Assembly (NCBI GenBank): GCA_009840625.1
Contig: VXNJ01000011.1
Coordinates: 1 to 38,388, forward strand
Length of the DNA stretch: 38,388 bases
Source: Chloroflexota bacterium
GTDB lineage: Bacteria; Chloroflexota; UBA11872; VXNJ01
Direction: 5' to 3'
Position numbers and translations under genes: made by a program. The notes below the pieces were generated by a model, which was not told the DNA's origin, made no database searches, and saw only the letters and a list, made by a program, of their open reading frames with translations. Below are positions 8,336 through 16,071 of the stretch, piece by piece (the stretch's first letter is position 1; each line of letters opens with the position of its first letter).

Positions 8336-8835
8336 TTTACAAGTCCCCAATCAATGAGATTTGCCTCAACGCGAGTCGACCAGGCTCCGAGTGTCAAACG
8401 GTCTGGAAACGGCGACCGCCATCGAGGAATAGGGATCCAGATGAGCGGTCGCAATCGGTCAATTCCCCGCGGTTCTGCCGACCTCCTCCCGCAGCTAGGT
8501 GGATGCTTAGGAGCGTTAAATCGCCACTCTCATCCCAGAAGCCACTAGTCTGCGGCCAACCGGAAATACCCACCAACGGCCTCGAGAAGCAACCGGCCCC
8601 GGCAAACAGATCCAAAGCAATGCAACGGTGCTGATGCCGAAGCCGAAATAGGACCGGCAAGCGGTACACGAGTGGCGTCGTGGTCATTGCCCTCATGGAA
8701 ATGCCTTGATGCAGTGTTTCAGAATTCCATTTGCGAGCTGAAGGCTTTGCGATCAAATGCAGGCCCGTTTCACGCCTCGGTCAGGATGTCCCTCGCGATG
8801 CACTCCGGATAGGCCCCTCTAGCGAGCGCGGCACG
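8336..8835. other. probably decayed intergenic DNA
   Basis: I found no gene I can support. A 120-codon open frame on the minus strand (8394-8756) has no recognisable domain and an erratic composition. An 8-bp inverted repeat (GCGACCGC 8412-8419 / GCGGTCGC 8445-8452) is present. Because the next stretch holds a clearly broken gene, this may be further remnant sequence. Confidence 0.4.
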
Positions 8836-9016
8836 CTAATCCATGAGGATCAGTGCCTTCCAGATGCCCCACACGCGTCGTCGCGACTCAGTAGTTGCGG
8901 GCGTTCTGAAGTTGCTCCGTGACCCACTGCCACGAAATCGGCTCGAAGGGGTAGTCCTAGATGCTGAAGCCGAAGCTTTCCGGCATGTGTGGTCGTTCCG
9001 GTTCGGGGACGTGCAT
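8836..9016 (-). pseudogene. remnant of a pyridoxamine-5'-phosphate-oxidase-fold gene
   Basis: Read on the minus strand from ATG 9016, the frame gives 'MHVPEPERPHMPESFGFSI', then a TAG, then 'DYPFEPISWQWVTEQLQNA' and 'RNY', a TGA where the family has Trp, then 'VATTR'. A short out-of-frame 'WGIWKALILMD' matches the family's 'PVWGIW' strand after a small deletion. This order (RPHMP, then SW, then RNYW-ATTRPDGRPH, then VWG-W) is the N-terminal half of the flavin/F420-binding PPOX-like family. Two in-frame stops, a deletion and a frameshift show that it is dead. The family identity is from memory of the motif and is fairly strong; the C-terminal half is missing. Confidence 0.6.
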
Positions 9017-9020
9017 GGCG

Positions 9021-9422
9021 CTACTCAGGTTCGGGCGCAAACGGGTCGTAGGTACCGAGATGCCAGTGGTTGCCTTCGTAGTCGGCGACGGTGAAGGCAT
9101 GTGAGTCGTAGTCGGTGTCGGTCAGCGGTAGGATCACTGTTGCGCCAGCAGCTACTGCACGGGCAAAAACCTCGTCGACCTGCTCGGCCGACTCGGCAGT
9201 CATGCTGATCGAGCCGTGGTGCTGCGGCAGGCTGTGGACGTCGTCTGAGGCGTCGCCCAGCATGACAATCGAGCCGCGCCAGGCGAGTTGCGCGTGCTCG
9301 ACGCGTCCCTCGTCGTTGCGCACGACGAAGTGCTCGGTAATGCCGAACGCCTCTTGCAACCAGCGAATCGCTTCGTTGGCGTCGCCGTAGCGGAGCACGG
9401 GAACCACTGTTTGGTTCGGCAT
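9021..9422 (-). CDS. VOC family (glyoxalase/bleomycin-resistance fold) protein
   Basis: 133 residues from the ATG at 9422, which has GGAG nine bases upstream; an earlier in-frame start at 9452 lacks one. It has the PhnB/YciA-like vicinal oxygen chelate layout: 'VVPVLRYGDANEAIRWLQEAF' with a conserved opening strand and helix, 'HAQLAWRGSIVMLGD', then 'AVAAGATVILPLTDTDYDSHAFTVADYEGNHW', where the D-x-G-N-H/x-W end is typical. One such domain is present, so it would work as a dimer. Substrate unknown; members of this subgroup are rarely characterised. It lies alone, with a broken gene downstream. Confidence 0.85.
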   Translation of the reverse strand: MPNQTVVPVLRYGDANEAIRWLQEAFGITEHFVVRNDEGRVEHAQLAWRGSIVMLGDASDDVHSLPQHHGSISMTAESAEQVDEVFARAVAAGATVILPLTDTDYDSHAFTVADYEGNHWHLGTYDPFAPEPE

Positions 9423-9507
9423 TGAATTCTCCGTAGGTAGGCAGTGGTTCACTGGGAATCTTACGCAGGCCCGCGGCGGTGTGAACAGGAGCCGAGCAGG
9501 CGAAAGC

Positions 9508-9615
9508 CTAGTAGACGTAGCCTATCGGCTGGCCATTCTGCATCGGCTTGTCGGCGAGCTGGGGAACGAGGGTGTCGGGGCCGGAGCGATGGATGACTAC
9601 CGTTGGCCGAAGCAT
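9508..9615 (-). CDS. possible 35-aa peptide gene
   Basis: A short frame beginning 'MLRPTVVIHRSGPDTLVPQL' and ending 'GYVYY'-like before TAG. The support is the translation signal: AAAGGAGAT lies just upstream of the ATG at 9615, a near-perfect Shine-Dalgarno about nine bases away and much better than most in this window. I recognise no family. It could instead be the truncated start of a lost gene, since adjacent DNA contains a pseudogene. Confidence 0.4.
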   Translation of the reverse strand: MLRPTVVIHRSGPDTLVPQLADKPMQNGQPIGYVY

Positions 9616-9814
9616 CGTCTAAATCTCCTTTGATCAACAACTGAACCGTCGGACTCTTATTCGCCGAGACTTATCGCGACCTACCAAGTCCGCAGAGCCC
9701 AAATGTCGGTTTGAACCGCCCGCATGATCCCGGGTCGGTTGGCACGGCTACACTTCCGGGTGTTTAGGCGGACGAAGTCGCTCCGGCAATACAACCACAA
9801 GTTGGGGAAATTGG

Positions 9815-11092
9815 ATGTTTAGAGCAATCCAGCCGTATGGGCGAGTCGGGTACGGACTCTGGGCCATAGCCGCAGCCGTCGCGATGATCCTTTTGATGTC
9901 CGCCTGCGACGAATTGGGATCCGAGCAGGGATTGGGTGAAGTAAGGGTCGAAAACGGCGAGGCGATCCACATCCGGGGCCTCGCGGTCCTGGCAACACAA
10001 GCCGGAACGCCGTCTCCCACATTTAGAGCAATGATGATGGCGGTAGAAGACTTTGGCCCGATCAAAGGAAGCCCGGTTTCAATCGGGGCCGGAATTGATT
10101 CCCGTTGCACCGCCGATGGCGGAACCGCGGCCGCCGATACGGTAGTCGGGGACCCGCGCGTTGTCGCCGTCATCGGCCCGTCTTGTTCGGTTGCCGTGGC
10201 CCAGGCGGCGCCGATCCTCAGCGCCGCAGGGATGACCATCATCGCCCCTTCCGCGACTTCCCCGTCGCTAACGTCAGATTTGGCCGGAATAGCTGGAGAA
10301 AACCACAATCCAGGGTTCTTCCGCGTTGCCAGCAACGACCTGTACGAGGGTCGTGCGGCCGCACGTTTCGCGTTCGAAGAATTGGGATTGCGCAATGTGG
10401 CCGCAATCGACGACGGCGATCCCTATACCTCCGGGCTCACCGCAACTTTCGCGGGCGCCTTTATGGAATTGGGTGGCGCGGTCGAAGTTTCTTCGATCGC
10501 CAAGGGAGAAACCGAATTGCAGGCCCTGCTCGGCCAGATAGCCGGCGGCGGCCCCGATGGTCTTTACTTTCCGCTGTTCGCTCTGGAGGGCGAAGCGGTC
10601 ATCCGGCAGTCGCGCGCAACCCCCGGATTGGAAAACGTAACCCTCATCGGCGGAGCTTCGCTTCTGGAACCAGACATCCTGTCATTACCGGAGGCTGCGG
10701 GCCTCTATCTGCCTGGACCGGACCTGGACTATGGCGAAAACGCCAACCAGGTGACGGGCAAAAGCAGCCGACAACTGCGGACCGACTACGAAAACCGTTA
10801 CGGCGACCAGCCTGCATCTGTCTACCTGGAGCACGCCTACGACGCGACCACGTTGCTACTGGCGACGATCGAGTCAGTGGCCGTCGCTGATGGGGAGGAT
10901 CTGGTCATCGACCGGGCCGAGCTGCGTAAGGCGTTGGCGGCCACAAGCGAATTCGGGGGCATCATCGGCACCCTGTCGTGCGACGAGTTTGGCGATTGCG
11001 GCACCGGCGCAGTCCAAATCGCTCACAACCCCGATTCAGGCGCCGGGGCCGACATCCGCGAGTTGCCAATCGTTTACCGATTTGCACCATAA
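9815..11092 (+). CDS. branched-chain amino acid-type ABC substrate-binding lipoprotein
   Basis: 425 residues, exported and lipid-anchored: a hydrophobic signal (about 14-30) ends in the lipobox LMSAC with C31. The mature part is a type I periplasmic binding fold of the LivJ/LivK (Peripla_BP_6) class: 'VVAVIGPSCSVAVAQAAPILSAAG', 'FRVASNDLYEGRAAARFAFEELG', 'DGDPYTSGLTATFAGAFMELGG', 'LYFPLFALEGEAVIRQSR', and a C-terminal 'VYLEHAYDATTLLLATIE'. The ligand cannot be told from sequence; the fold binds amino acids, amides and other small polar molecules. GGGGA lies upstream of the ATG. No permease or ATPase gene is adjacent, so it is either an orphan or serves a transporter encoded elsewhere. Confidence 0.88.
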   Translation: MFRAIQPYGRVGYGLWAIAAAVAMILLMSACDELGSEQGLGEVRVENGEAIHIRGLAVLATQAGTPSPTFRAMMMAVEDFGPIKGSPVSIGAGIDSRCTADGGTAAADTVVGDPRVVAVIGPSCSVAVAQAAPILSAAGMTIIAPSATSPSLTSDLAGIAGENHNPGFFRVASNDLYEGRAAARFAFEELGLRNVAAIDDGDPYTSGLTATFAGAFMELGGAVEVSSIAKGETELQALLGQIAGGGPDGLYFPLFALEGEAVIRQSRATPGLENVTLIGGASLLEPDILSLPEAAGLYLPGPDLDYGENANQVTGKSSRQLRTDYENRYGDQPASVYLEHAYDATTLLLATIESVAVADGEDLVIDRAELRKALAATSEFGGIIGTLSCDEFGDCGTGAVQIAHNPDSGAGADIRELPIVYRFAP

Positions 11093-11284
11093 GTTGGCAA
11101 CCAGCCGGACAGGTCAGGCCTTTTTGATTACCTGAATCGCCATCGCCCGCAGCATCACTAGGGATATGCGCGGCCGATCAGGTAGCCAGCTAGACCGGCT
11201 GAATTCCGCAATTTCCTGAAAGATTCGCCGGCTTCCGATCGGACTGCATGAGCCTCGTCACGCGCGTCCAAATTCCGTAGCCAA

Positions 11285-13891
11285 TTGGGAAAATGGTGCT
11301 TGCATCCGCCTGCAAGCGCCATCGGATACCGTGCATTGGCAAATCAAAGCCTCCTTGTTCCAACAAGGGTCTTCGCAAAGGCGCTGATTGTTGCGCTGGC
11401 AACCGTCGTCGCGGCGTTGGCCGTACTTTTCACCTATGACGCCTCGTCGGCCCAGGAAGAACCGCGCTGTGCTGCAACCGCGCTTGGCCAGCTTCCGGCC
11501 CAGACTGAGGGCGGATTGCAATTTGCCGGATCCTGGAGCGCCCAGGATTGCGAATCTGAATACCGCCCCGGCATTGGCGCCCAGTATTTCGAATTCGAAG
11601 TAGTTGAAAGCGGCCGGATCCGAATCGAGCTGACTTCGAATTCCGCCGATCCCTTTCTGTACCTGACTGCAAGCGACGGGCTGCGTATAGCCGACGACGA
11701 TGACAGCGGCGCGCTCCTCAACGCCCGAATCGAACGCGATTTTGCCCCAGGCACGTATCAGATAGAAGCCACCACGGTGGGCGCGCGGACGCCGGTGGGG
11801 GCGGATTTCAACATCTCCATCTATTACGTGGAAGGCTGTGAAATAACTCCGCTGGGCGCGCTGACCGAAGACTCGCCGCTCCGTGCCATGGGGTCGTGGG
11901 CACTAGATACCTGCGGATCGCGCATCGTCGTGACCCACCCGGCCCATAGCTACCTTTTCGAATTGCCCCAGACCGGGCGCGTGCGCATCGATTTGACTTC
12001 AGACAACGGCGATCCGGTCGTATCGCTGGCCACCGTCGACGGCGTGGCAATCGGGGCAAATGACGACGGCGGCGTGGGCCTGAATTCGCGAATCGACCAG
12101 TACCTTCCGGCCGGTGCCTACATCATCGAAGCCACGACTTACAGCCAGGGCGGCCTGCAACCGGCGGCATCAGATTTCGAACTGAGCATCCAGGTCGTAA
12201 ACGAACAACTGGAGCAGCTGGATCCGAATCCCAAAGTTGAATTCCTGGCAGCGCCCGACCAGGTCGTCAGCGGGGATCCGTTCACCGTGCATTTCCGCGT
12301 CGGCAACCATGGCGGCGGCGACCTATACGGCAATGCCGCGAGCTACCTGGTCCTGGTCCGCGGTCCGGAAAACCGGCACTGGGGCAACCCCATCCCGGTC
12401 AGCGAATCGAGCTGGGCACCCGGATCCTCCTACCACACCGGCAATCCGGCGGCCAACTCCACCAGCACCACGCTGGAAGGATTGGCGTCAGTCGACCTGC
12501 GTCTGGAGGAACCGGGACGCTCCTGGGTCCTGGTCGCGCTTTACGCCTTGAACGAAGACGATCGCGGCCTTTGGTTTCATGCGACCTGGAAGCACGTACA
12601 CGTACTTGAATCGGCCGAATTCGGTCCAACGTCAGTCAGGCTAAACGGTCGAACGCTTTCGGTGGCGGCAACCGCCGAATCCGACGGGACGGTTTCGACC
12701 ACCGTCAGCGACGTGTCGGACCGCGAACAGTCGGTCGATTCGACCGAGGAACTGCAGGCAATCTACTCGGCCGGCGTCCGGCGATTGCTCCTTGACGACC
12801 TATTTGCCCGTGAGACCATCACTGCCCTCGAGGAATCGACCGCCGGCACCTTCCCGGGCGTATTCGGTCCCGGCCTGAGCGCCTTGACTCCTCAGAGCGG
12901 TTCCTCCGTGGCGCGATTCGCCGACCGGTACATCGCCGACGTCTCAGAGTCCGAGCTGGCCGCCGCCAGCGAGGCCGGTTTCATGATCGACCCGGGCTTG
13001 GTCGAGCAGCAGATTCTGAGCACCGCCGATAACGCCCGGCGGGAATACGAAACCCTGGCCGAAGGCTGGCGCCGACTGCGATCGCGGGTCGGCTCCGGAG
13101 GGGCGATCACGTATGCCGAGGCCCTGTCGCTGCATTCGCAGTTGCGGTACGCCGAGAGCATCCTTGACTCCGCAATCCGCGCCGGCGAGCTGGTCTCGTC
13201 GGCACGCGCAGCCGAATCGGGCTGGGAAAGCGACTCGGTGCAAACCCAGCTCGCCGAATTCGCGGCCGACGCCGGGTGCCGGGGGTCGGCGGGCCGATTT
13301 TCGGCGGCGCTCACTTCTGCCGCCCCGAGGCTGGCCGCCACCCACCTGGCGCTCGATTCGCAGCTGCGCGCGGCTTTGCCGTTTTTTGGCACCGCTACCG
13401 AACACGCCATTTGCGCAGCGCGGGAAATCGATGGTGCCAACGACCGGTTCTTCAACCTGCTGGGAATCGATTCGCCCGACCCTTCCCAGTTGCCGGGATT
13501 CCAGTACGCCCCCGCAAACTTGGATTCGGAACCGGCAGCGCACACGTTGCGGATCCTGGCAAGGCTGGACGCCGACGGCCGGATCGAACATGCGGTCGAG
13601 CTTGCCGACGGCCGCATCATCCTGCCGGACCGCCGGTTCCTGGCGGCGGGAGCGGCTCCGGGAGGGACCTACCACAGCAGCGCGGTTGAAATATCGGGTG
13701 GGCCGATCGGTGCCATTCGGTCGCAAATCGACTCCATGGGCCGAATAGTCGTTTCGTTCCTGGGTTCGGACGGGAACCAAGTAGTTCCGGACAACCGGAT
13801 AATCCCGCCCAACGCAACGGTCGGGGCCTGGCTACGCTCCACCCGGATCGAAGTACCGGCGGCGGTGCCCTTGCTGGCAGCGGTCGGTTAG
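11285..13891 (+). CDS. large secreted protein with duplicated PPC-like domains
   Basis: Up to 868 residues with a signal peptide (about 28-56, ending near 'ASSAQ'). Two tandem copies of a pre-peptidase C-terminal-like beta domain follow (about 61-165 and 177-305). Each opens with a Cys and 'LG-L', has a second Cys after 'GSW', and contains 'GRIRIELTSNSADPFLYL' or its counterpart and 'GTYQIEATT'. Residues 315-445 form an Ig-like/CARDB-like region ('PDQVVSGDPFTVHFRVGNHG'). The rest is helical, then ends in two short 'DGRI...PD-R' beta elements. I know no function; binding at the cell surface is an inference from the domains. The TTG at 11285 is uncertain (TTG 11336 is an alternative), as no good ribosome-binding site is visible. 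It converges on the next gene with a four-base overlap. Confidence 0.75.
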   Translation: MGKWCLHPPASAIGYRALANQSLLVPTRVFAKALIVALATVVAALAVLFTYDASSAQEEPRCAATALGQLPAQTEGGLQFAGSWSAQDCESEYRPGIGAQYFEFEVVESGRIRIELTSNSADPFLYLTASDGLRIADDDDSGALLNARIERDFAPGTYQIEATTVGARTPVGADFNISIYYVEGCEITPLGALTEDSPLRAMGSWALDTCGSRIVVTHPAHSYLFELPQTGRVRIDLTSDNGDPVVSLATVDGVAIGANDDGGVGLNSRIDQYLPAGAYIIEATTYSQGGLQPAASDFELSIQVVNEQLEQLDPNPKVEFLAAPDQVVSGDPFTVHFRVGNHGGGDLYGNAASYLVLVRGPENRHWGNPIPVSESSWAPGSSYHTGNPAANSTSTTLEGLASVDLRLEEPGRSWVLVALYALNEDDRGLWFHATWKHVHVLESAEFGPTSVRLNGRTLSVAATAESDGTVSTTVSDVSDREQSVDSTEELQAIYSAGVRRLLLDDLFARETITALEESTAGTFPGVFGPGLSALTPQSGSSVARFADRYIADVSESELAAASEAGFMIDPGLVEQQILSTADNARREYETLAEGWRRLRSRVGSGGAITYAEALSLHSQLRYAESILDSAIRAGELVSSARAAESGWESDSVQTQLAEFAADAGCRGSAGRFSAALTSAAPRLAATHLALDSQLRAALPFFGTATEHAICAAREIDGANDRFFNLLGIDSPDPSQLPGFQYAPANLDSEPAAHTLRILARLDADGRIEHAVELADGRIILPDRRFLAAGAAPGGTYHSSAVEISGGPIGAIRSQIDSMGRIVVSFLGSDGNQVVPDNRIIPPNATVGAWLRSTRIEVPAAVPLLAAVG

Positions 13892-14085
13892 TCGGGCTCT
13901 AAGTTGCGCCTAGCGCGCACCATCCAAAGGACGTTCAAACCGACCAGGACCGCCGCGCCGGCCCAGCAGGCAGTTCCCAGCGCAGCGTCGTATTGGAGTC
14001 CCAGGCCAAGTCCCAGATAGAAGAGCGCGCATGCCAGCGCAAAGACCGCCACGTGGGCGGCCCTACGGATTCCCCTGCCCAGCAT
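13888..14085 (-). CDS. small two-helix membrane protein
   Basis: 65 residues with two clear membrane segments ('AHVAVFALACALFYLGLGLGL' region, about 10-30, and 'ACWAGAAVLVGLNVLWMV', about 39-56) and positively charged ends (GRGIRRA at the start, RARRN near the end). It starts four bases after the stop of an even smaller membrane protein (TGACGCGATG), so the pair is probably one transcript. No family recognised. It is downstream of, and on the same strand as, the sterol genes, but a gap of more than 300 bases separates them. Confidence 0.65.
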   Translation of the reverse strand: MLGRGIRRAAHVAVFALACALFYLGLGLGLQYDAALGTACWAGAAVLVGLNVLWMVRARRNLEPD

Positions 14086-14089
14086 CGCG

Positions 14090-14230
14090 TCAGGTCCCGG
14101 ACAAGAGCCGGCCCACGATGTAGGCGACGATGATGATGGCGGCTCCCGAAATCAGAAATATGATCAGTCCGCGCAACTCGTCGCCGCCCAGCCGCGCGAG
14201 GGCGCTTTTGAGCGATCGCCATTCGTCCAA
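14090..14230 (-). CDS. 46-aa single-pass membrane protein
   Basis: Starts at TTG 14230 with GGGAG eight bases upstream. The sequence begins 'MDEWRSLKSALARLGGDELR' and continues into one strong membrane helix, 'GLIIFLISGAAIIIVAYIVG', ending 'RLLSGT'. An amphipathic helix followed by a transmembrane helix is typical of small regulatory or scaffold membrane proteins. I know no homologue by name. It is four bases from the start of the next small membrane gene, so the two form a tight mini-operon. Confidence 0.6.
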   Translation of the reverse strand: MDEWRSLKSALARLGGDELRGLIIFLISGAAIIIVAYIVGRLLSGT

Positions 14231-14551
14231 TTCCGGCTCCCGTCATCCCCCGGCTGATAGCCGCCCGGCCCTCGAGACTGTCGACTGGGCGTCTCGACCA
14301 CCACCGTCGCCGGACGGATCGAAATCGCGCCTGCCCCGGCGAAATTGGATTTCGGCCACGACTATGTTGCACGGTCAACGGTCGTTGCAACTCAGTGTAG
14401 CGGCGGGCCACTATGAAGCCGGGGCTCGGGTTCGGGCGTCCTCGGCAAGTGGGCTGCGCCAGCGCCTCAGACCACGCCGGCGATCAATCCAGCGGCCTAT
14501 GAGTAGTAAACGCTCTTTGCGGGATTGCGATCTTGCCGGCGCGGTGCTGAG
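14231..14551. other. intergenic downstream of the sterol reductase gene
   Basis: No gene supported. The middle contains TTGCAA and TTGACC elements read on the minus strand (about 14370-14395) that could belong to a promoter for the two small membrane proteins, but no convincing -10 is spaced correctly. No clear terminator follows the reductase. Confidence 0.4.
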
Positions 14552-15898
14552 TCACCACACCTTCGGGATGAAAAGGCGGGGCACCGTCTTGGTGTAGCGG
14601 TCCCAGTCGGATCCATATTTTTTGCGGCAGCGGAGGGTGTCGCGACGCGCCCGGTGCAGGATCATCAAAACGAAAAAGGTCACATAGAAGTAGGGCAAAA
14701 AGTGGCCGAATCCGCAGATCAGGCCCCAAGACAACGCCATGATCACGTCGGCGGTGTAGTGAATCTTGCGAGCGTAGCGCCACCAACCGTCCACCAGCAG
14801 AGGGGAACCGCAGGCAGTTTCCAGATAGCGCGGGTTTTCCAACTTGGCCCAGGGCAGTTGCGGGAAGGCCCTGCGTTTCACGTAGGAACCGTTCAACTGC
14901 ATGCGGAAGTAATTTCGCTGGCCCTGGGAGGTATCCCAGACGTAGTAGGCGCCGAACAGCATGACGAAACACGCCACCGTGATCGCAACCGGTGGTTCGA
15001 AATCCGGGCGCGCGGCCACGTACATCGAGTTGAAGCAATAGACGAAGGGGACGCCTGCCAGGTTCCAGAAGACCAGCATCCAGCCCCATTTTTCGTGAAA
15101 AATGTCCCAGGTCGTGGGGATGCACTCCTCACCCTTCATGCAGGCGTTGGCGTACAGAAAGTGAGCGACCAACATGAAGATCATGGGGGTGCTCAGCGTG
15201 CCGAACTCGGAGTACTGATAGGCGGCGGCGTTGGCCGTAAGCAGGAAAAGGGTGAGCCAGGAAACCCGTACTTCCGCCCACATCTTCAGGTCCAGCCGCC
15301 CGATCCGGGGGTTAAGCCAGGCCCCCATGAAGAAATCGTAGATGTGATTGCCGGTCATCCGTTCGGCGTTGCCGGAGAGTTTGGCGCCCAGGTAAACGGC
15401 GAGCGCGACCGCGTTGCCGGTGATCATCGCCACGACCATGAACGATCCGAACTGCTCGTAGATCGTCTGCAGCGGAAAGACGTCCGAAATATGCAGCACG
15501 ACCACCAATGCCAAGGTCAACCACCAGGCCGAAATCGCGTTGACGCGGTAGGCAAGACGCTGGCCCCCGCGTGAAGGGATCGGGTATCCCTTCACCCGCA
15601 GTCCGGGCAGATAGGCCGCCAGCAAACCCTGGGCGACCAGGAATGCCCAGTAGATGGCGAACGTGGACCAGGACGGGGACGCGTGGGTGGAAATCTGCTC
15701 CCAAATCCGCGCCAGATAGGGGCCGATGTCTCCGACTCCCGAAGGAAAGAACAGCGCGCCGTCGTAAAACCGCCAGGCAATCCACAGGTAAAGCAGCAGC
15801 GCGTGCGAGAGCGTGACGATGGCCACCACTCCCGGCGCGCCTCCGAATTCGCGCGCGGTCAGGCGACCTTCGGTGCCGGTTGAAGCGTCATTGAGCAC
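14552..15898 (-). CDS. ERG4-type C24(28) sterol reductase
   Basis: About 448 residues, polytopic (8 or more helices). The family is ERG4/ERG24. The ERG4 branch, NADPH-dependent reduction of the sterol side-chain delta24(28) bond, is indicated by 'NHIYDFFMGAWLNPRI', 'LDLKMWAEVRVSW', 'WGWMLVFWNLAGVPFVYCFN', 'DGWWRYARKIHYTAD' and 'CRKKYGSDWDRY' with the end 'LFIPKVW'. These correspond, from memory, to yeast Erg4 motifs including ARK-HYTAD and its LFIP end, rather than to the ARH-NY-GD of DHCR7/ERG24. I prefer GTG 15898, with GGGGAG nine bases before it; TTG 15928 would add ten residues. It lies in the same direction behind the sterol methyltransferase. The presumed substrate is a 24-methylene sterol made by that enzyme. 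An intact, full-length ERG4 homologue in a bacterial context is unusual. Confidence 0.85.
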   Translation of the reverse strand: MLNDASTGTEGRLTAREFGGAPGVVAIVTLSHALLLYLWIAWRFYDGALFFPSGVGDIGPYLARIWEQISTHASPSWSTFAIYWAFLVAQGLLAAYLPGLRVKGYPIPSRGGQRLAYRVNAISAWWLTLALVVVLHISDVFPLQTIYEQFGSFMVVAMITGNAVALAVYLGAKLSGNAERMTGNHIYDFFMGAWLNPRIGRLDLKMWAEVRVSWLTLFLLTANAAAYQYSEFGTLSTPMIFMLVAHFLYANACMKGEECIPTTWDIFHEKWGWMLVFWNLAGVPFVYCFNSMYVAARPDFEPPVAITVACFVMLFGAYYVWDTSQGQRNYFRMQLNGSYVKRRAFPQLPWAKLENPRYLETACGSPLLVDGWWRYARKIHYTADVIMALSWGLICGFGHFLPYFYVTFFVLMILHRARRDTLRCRKKYGSDWDRYTKTVPRLFIPKVW

Positions 15899-16071
15899 GG
15901 TCTTAGTCTCCCCTGACGTATCGCTCAATCAATCGCCCCGCCGAGCAAAGGGGGTGCGCCCCGAGAGGCAATCCGCGCGCCATCGCCCCTGGCTTGGCCT
16001 CAGGCCGTCGTCCGCCGCCTGCCAACGGTCCGGAACACTGTCGATCGGCGCAGACGAACCCAATGCGGGGA

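Noticed and set aside
8394-8756. 120-codon minus-strand open frame
   Set aside because: No motif, no ribosome-binding site, and it lies in DNA that also holds a broken gene.
14525-15574. Long plus-strand open frame (349 codons) across the sterol reductase
   Set aside because: It is the antisense shadow of a gene with strong family motifs; high GC keeps the opposite frame open. It has no domain or ribosome-binding site.
14552-15898. 7-dehydrocholesterol reductase (DHCR7) call
   Set aside because: The C-terminal motif is ARK-HYTAD rather than ARH-NY-GD, and mid-protein motifs match the ERG4 branch.
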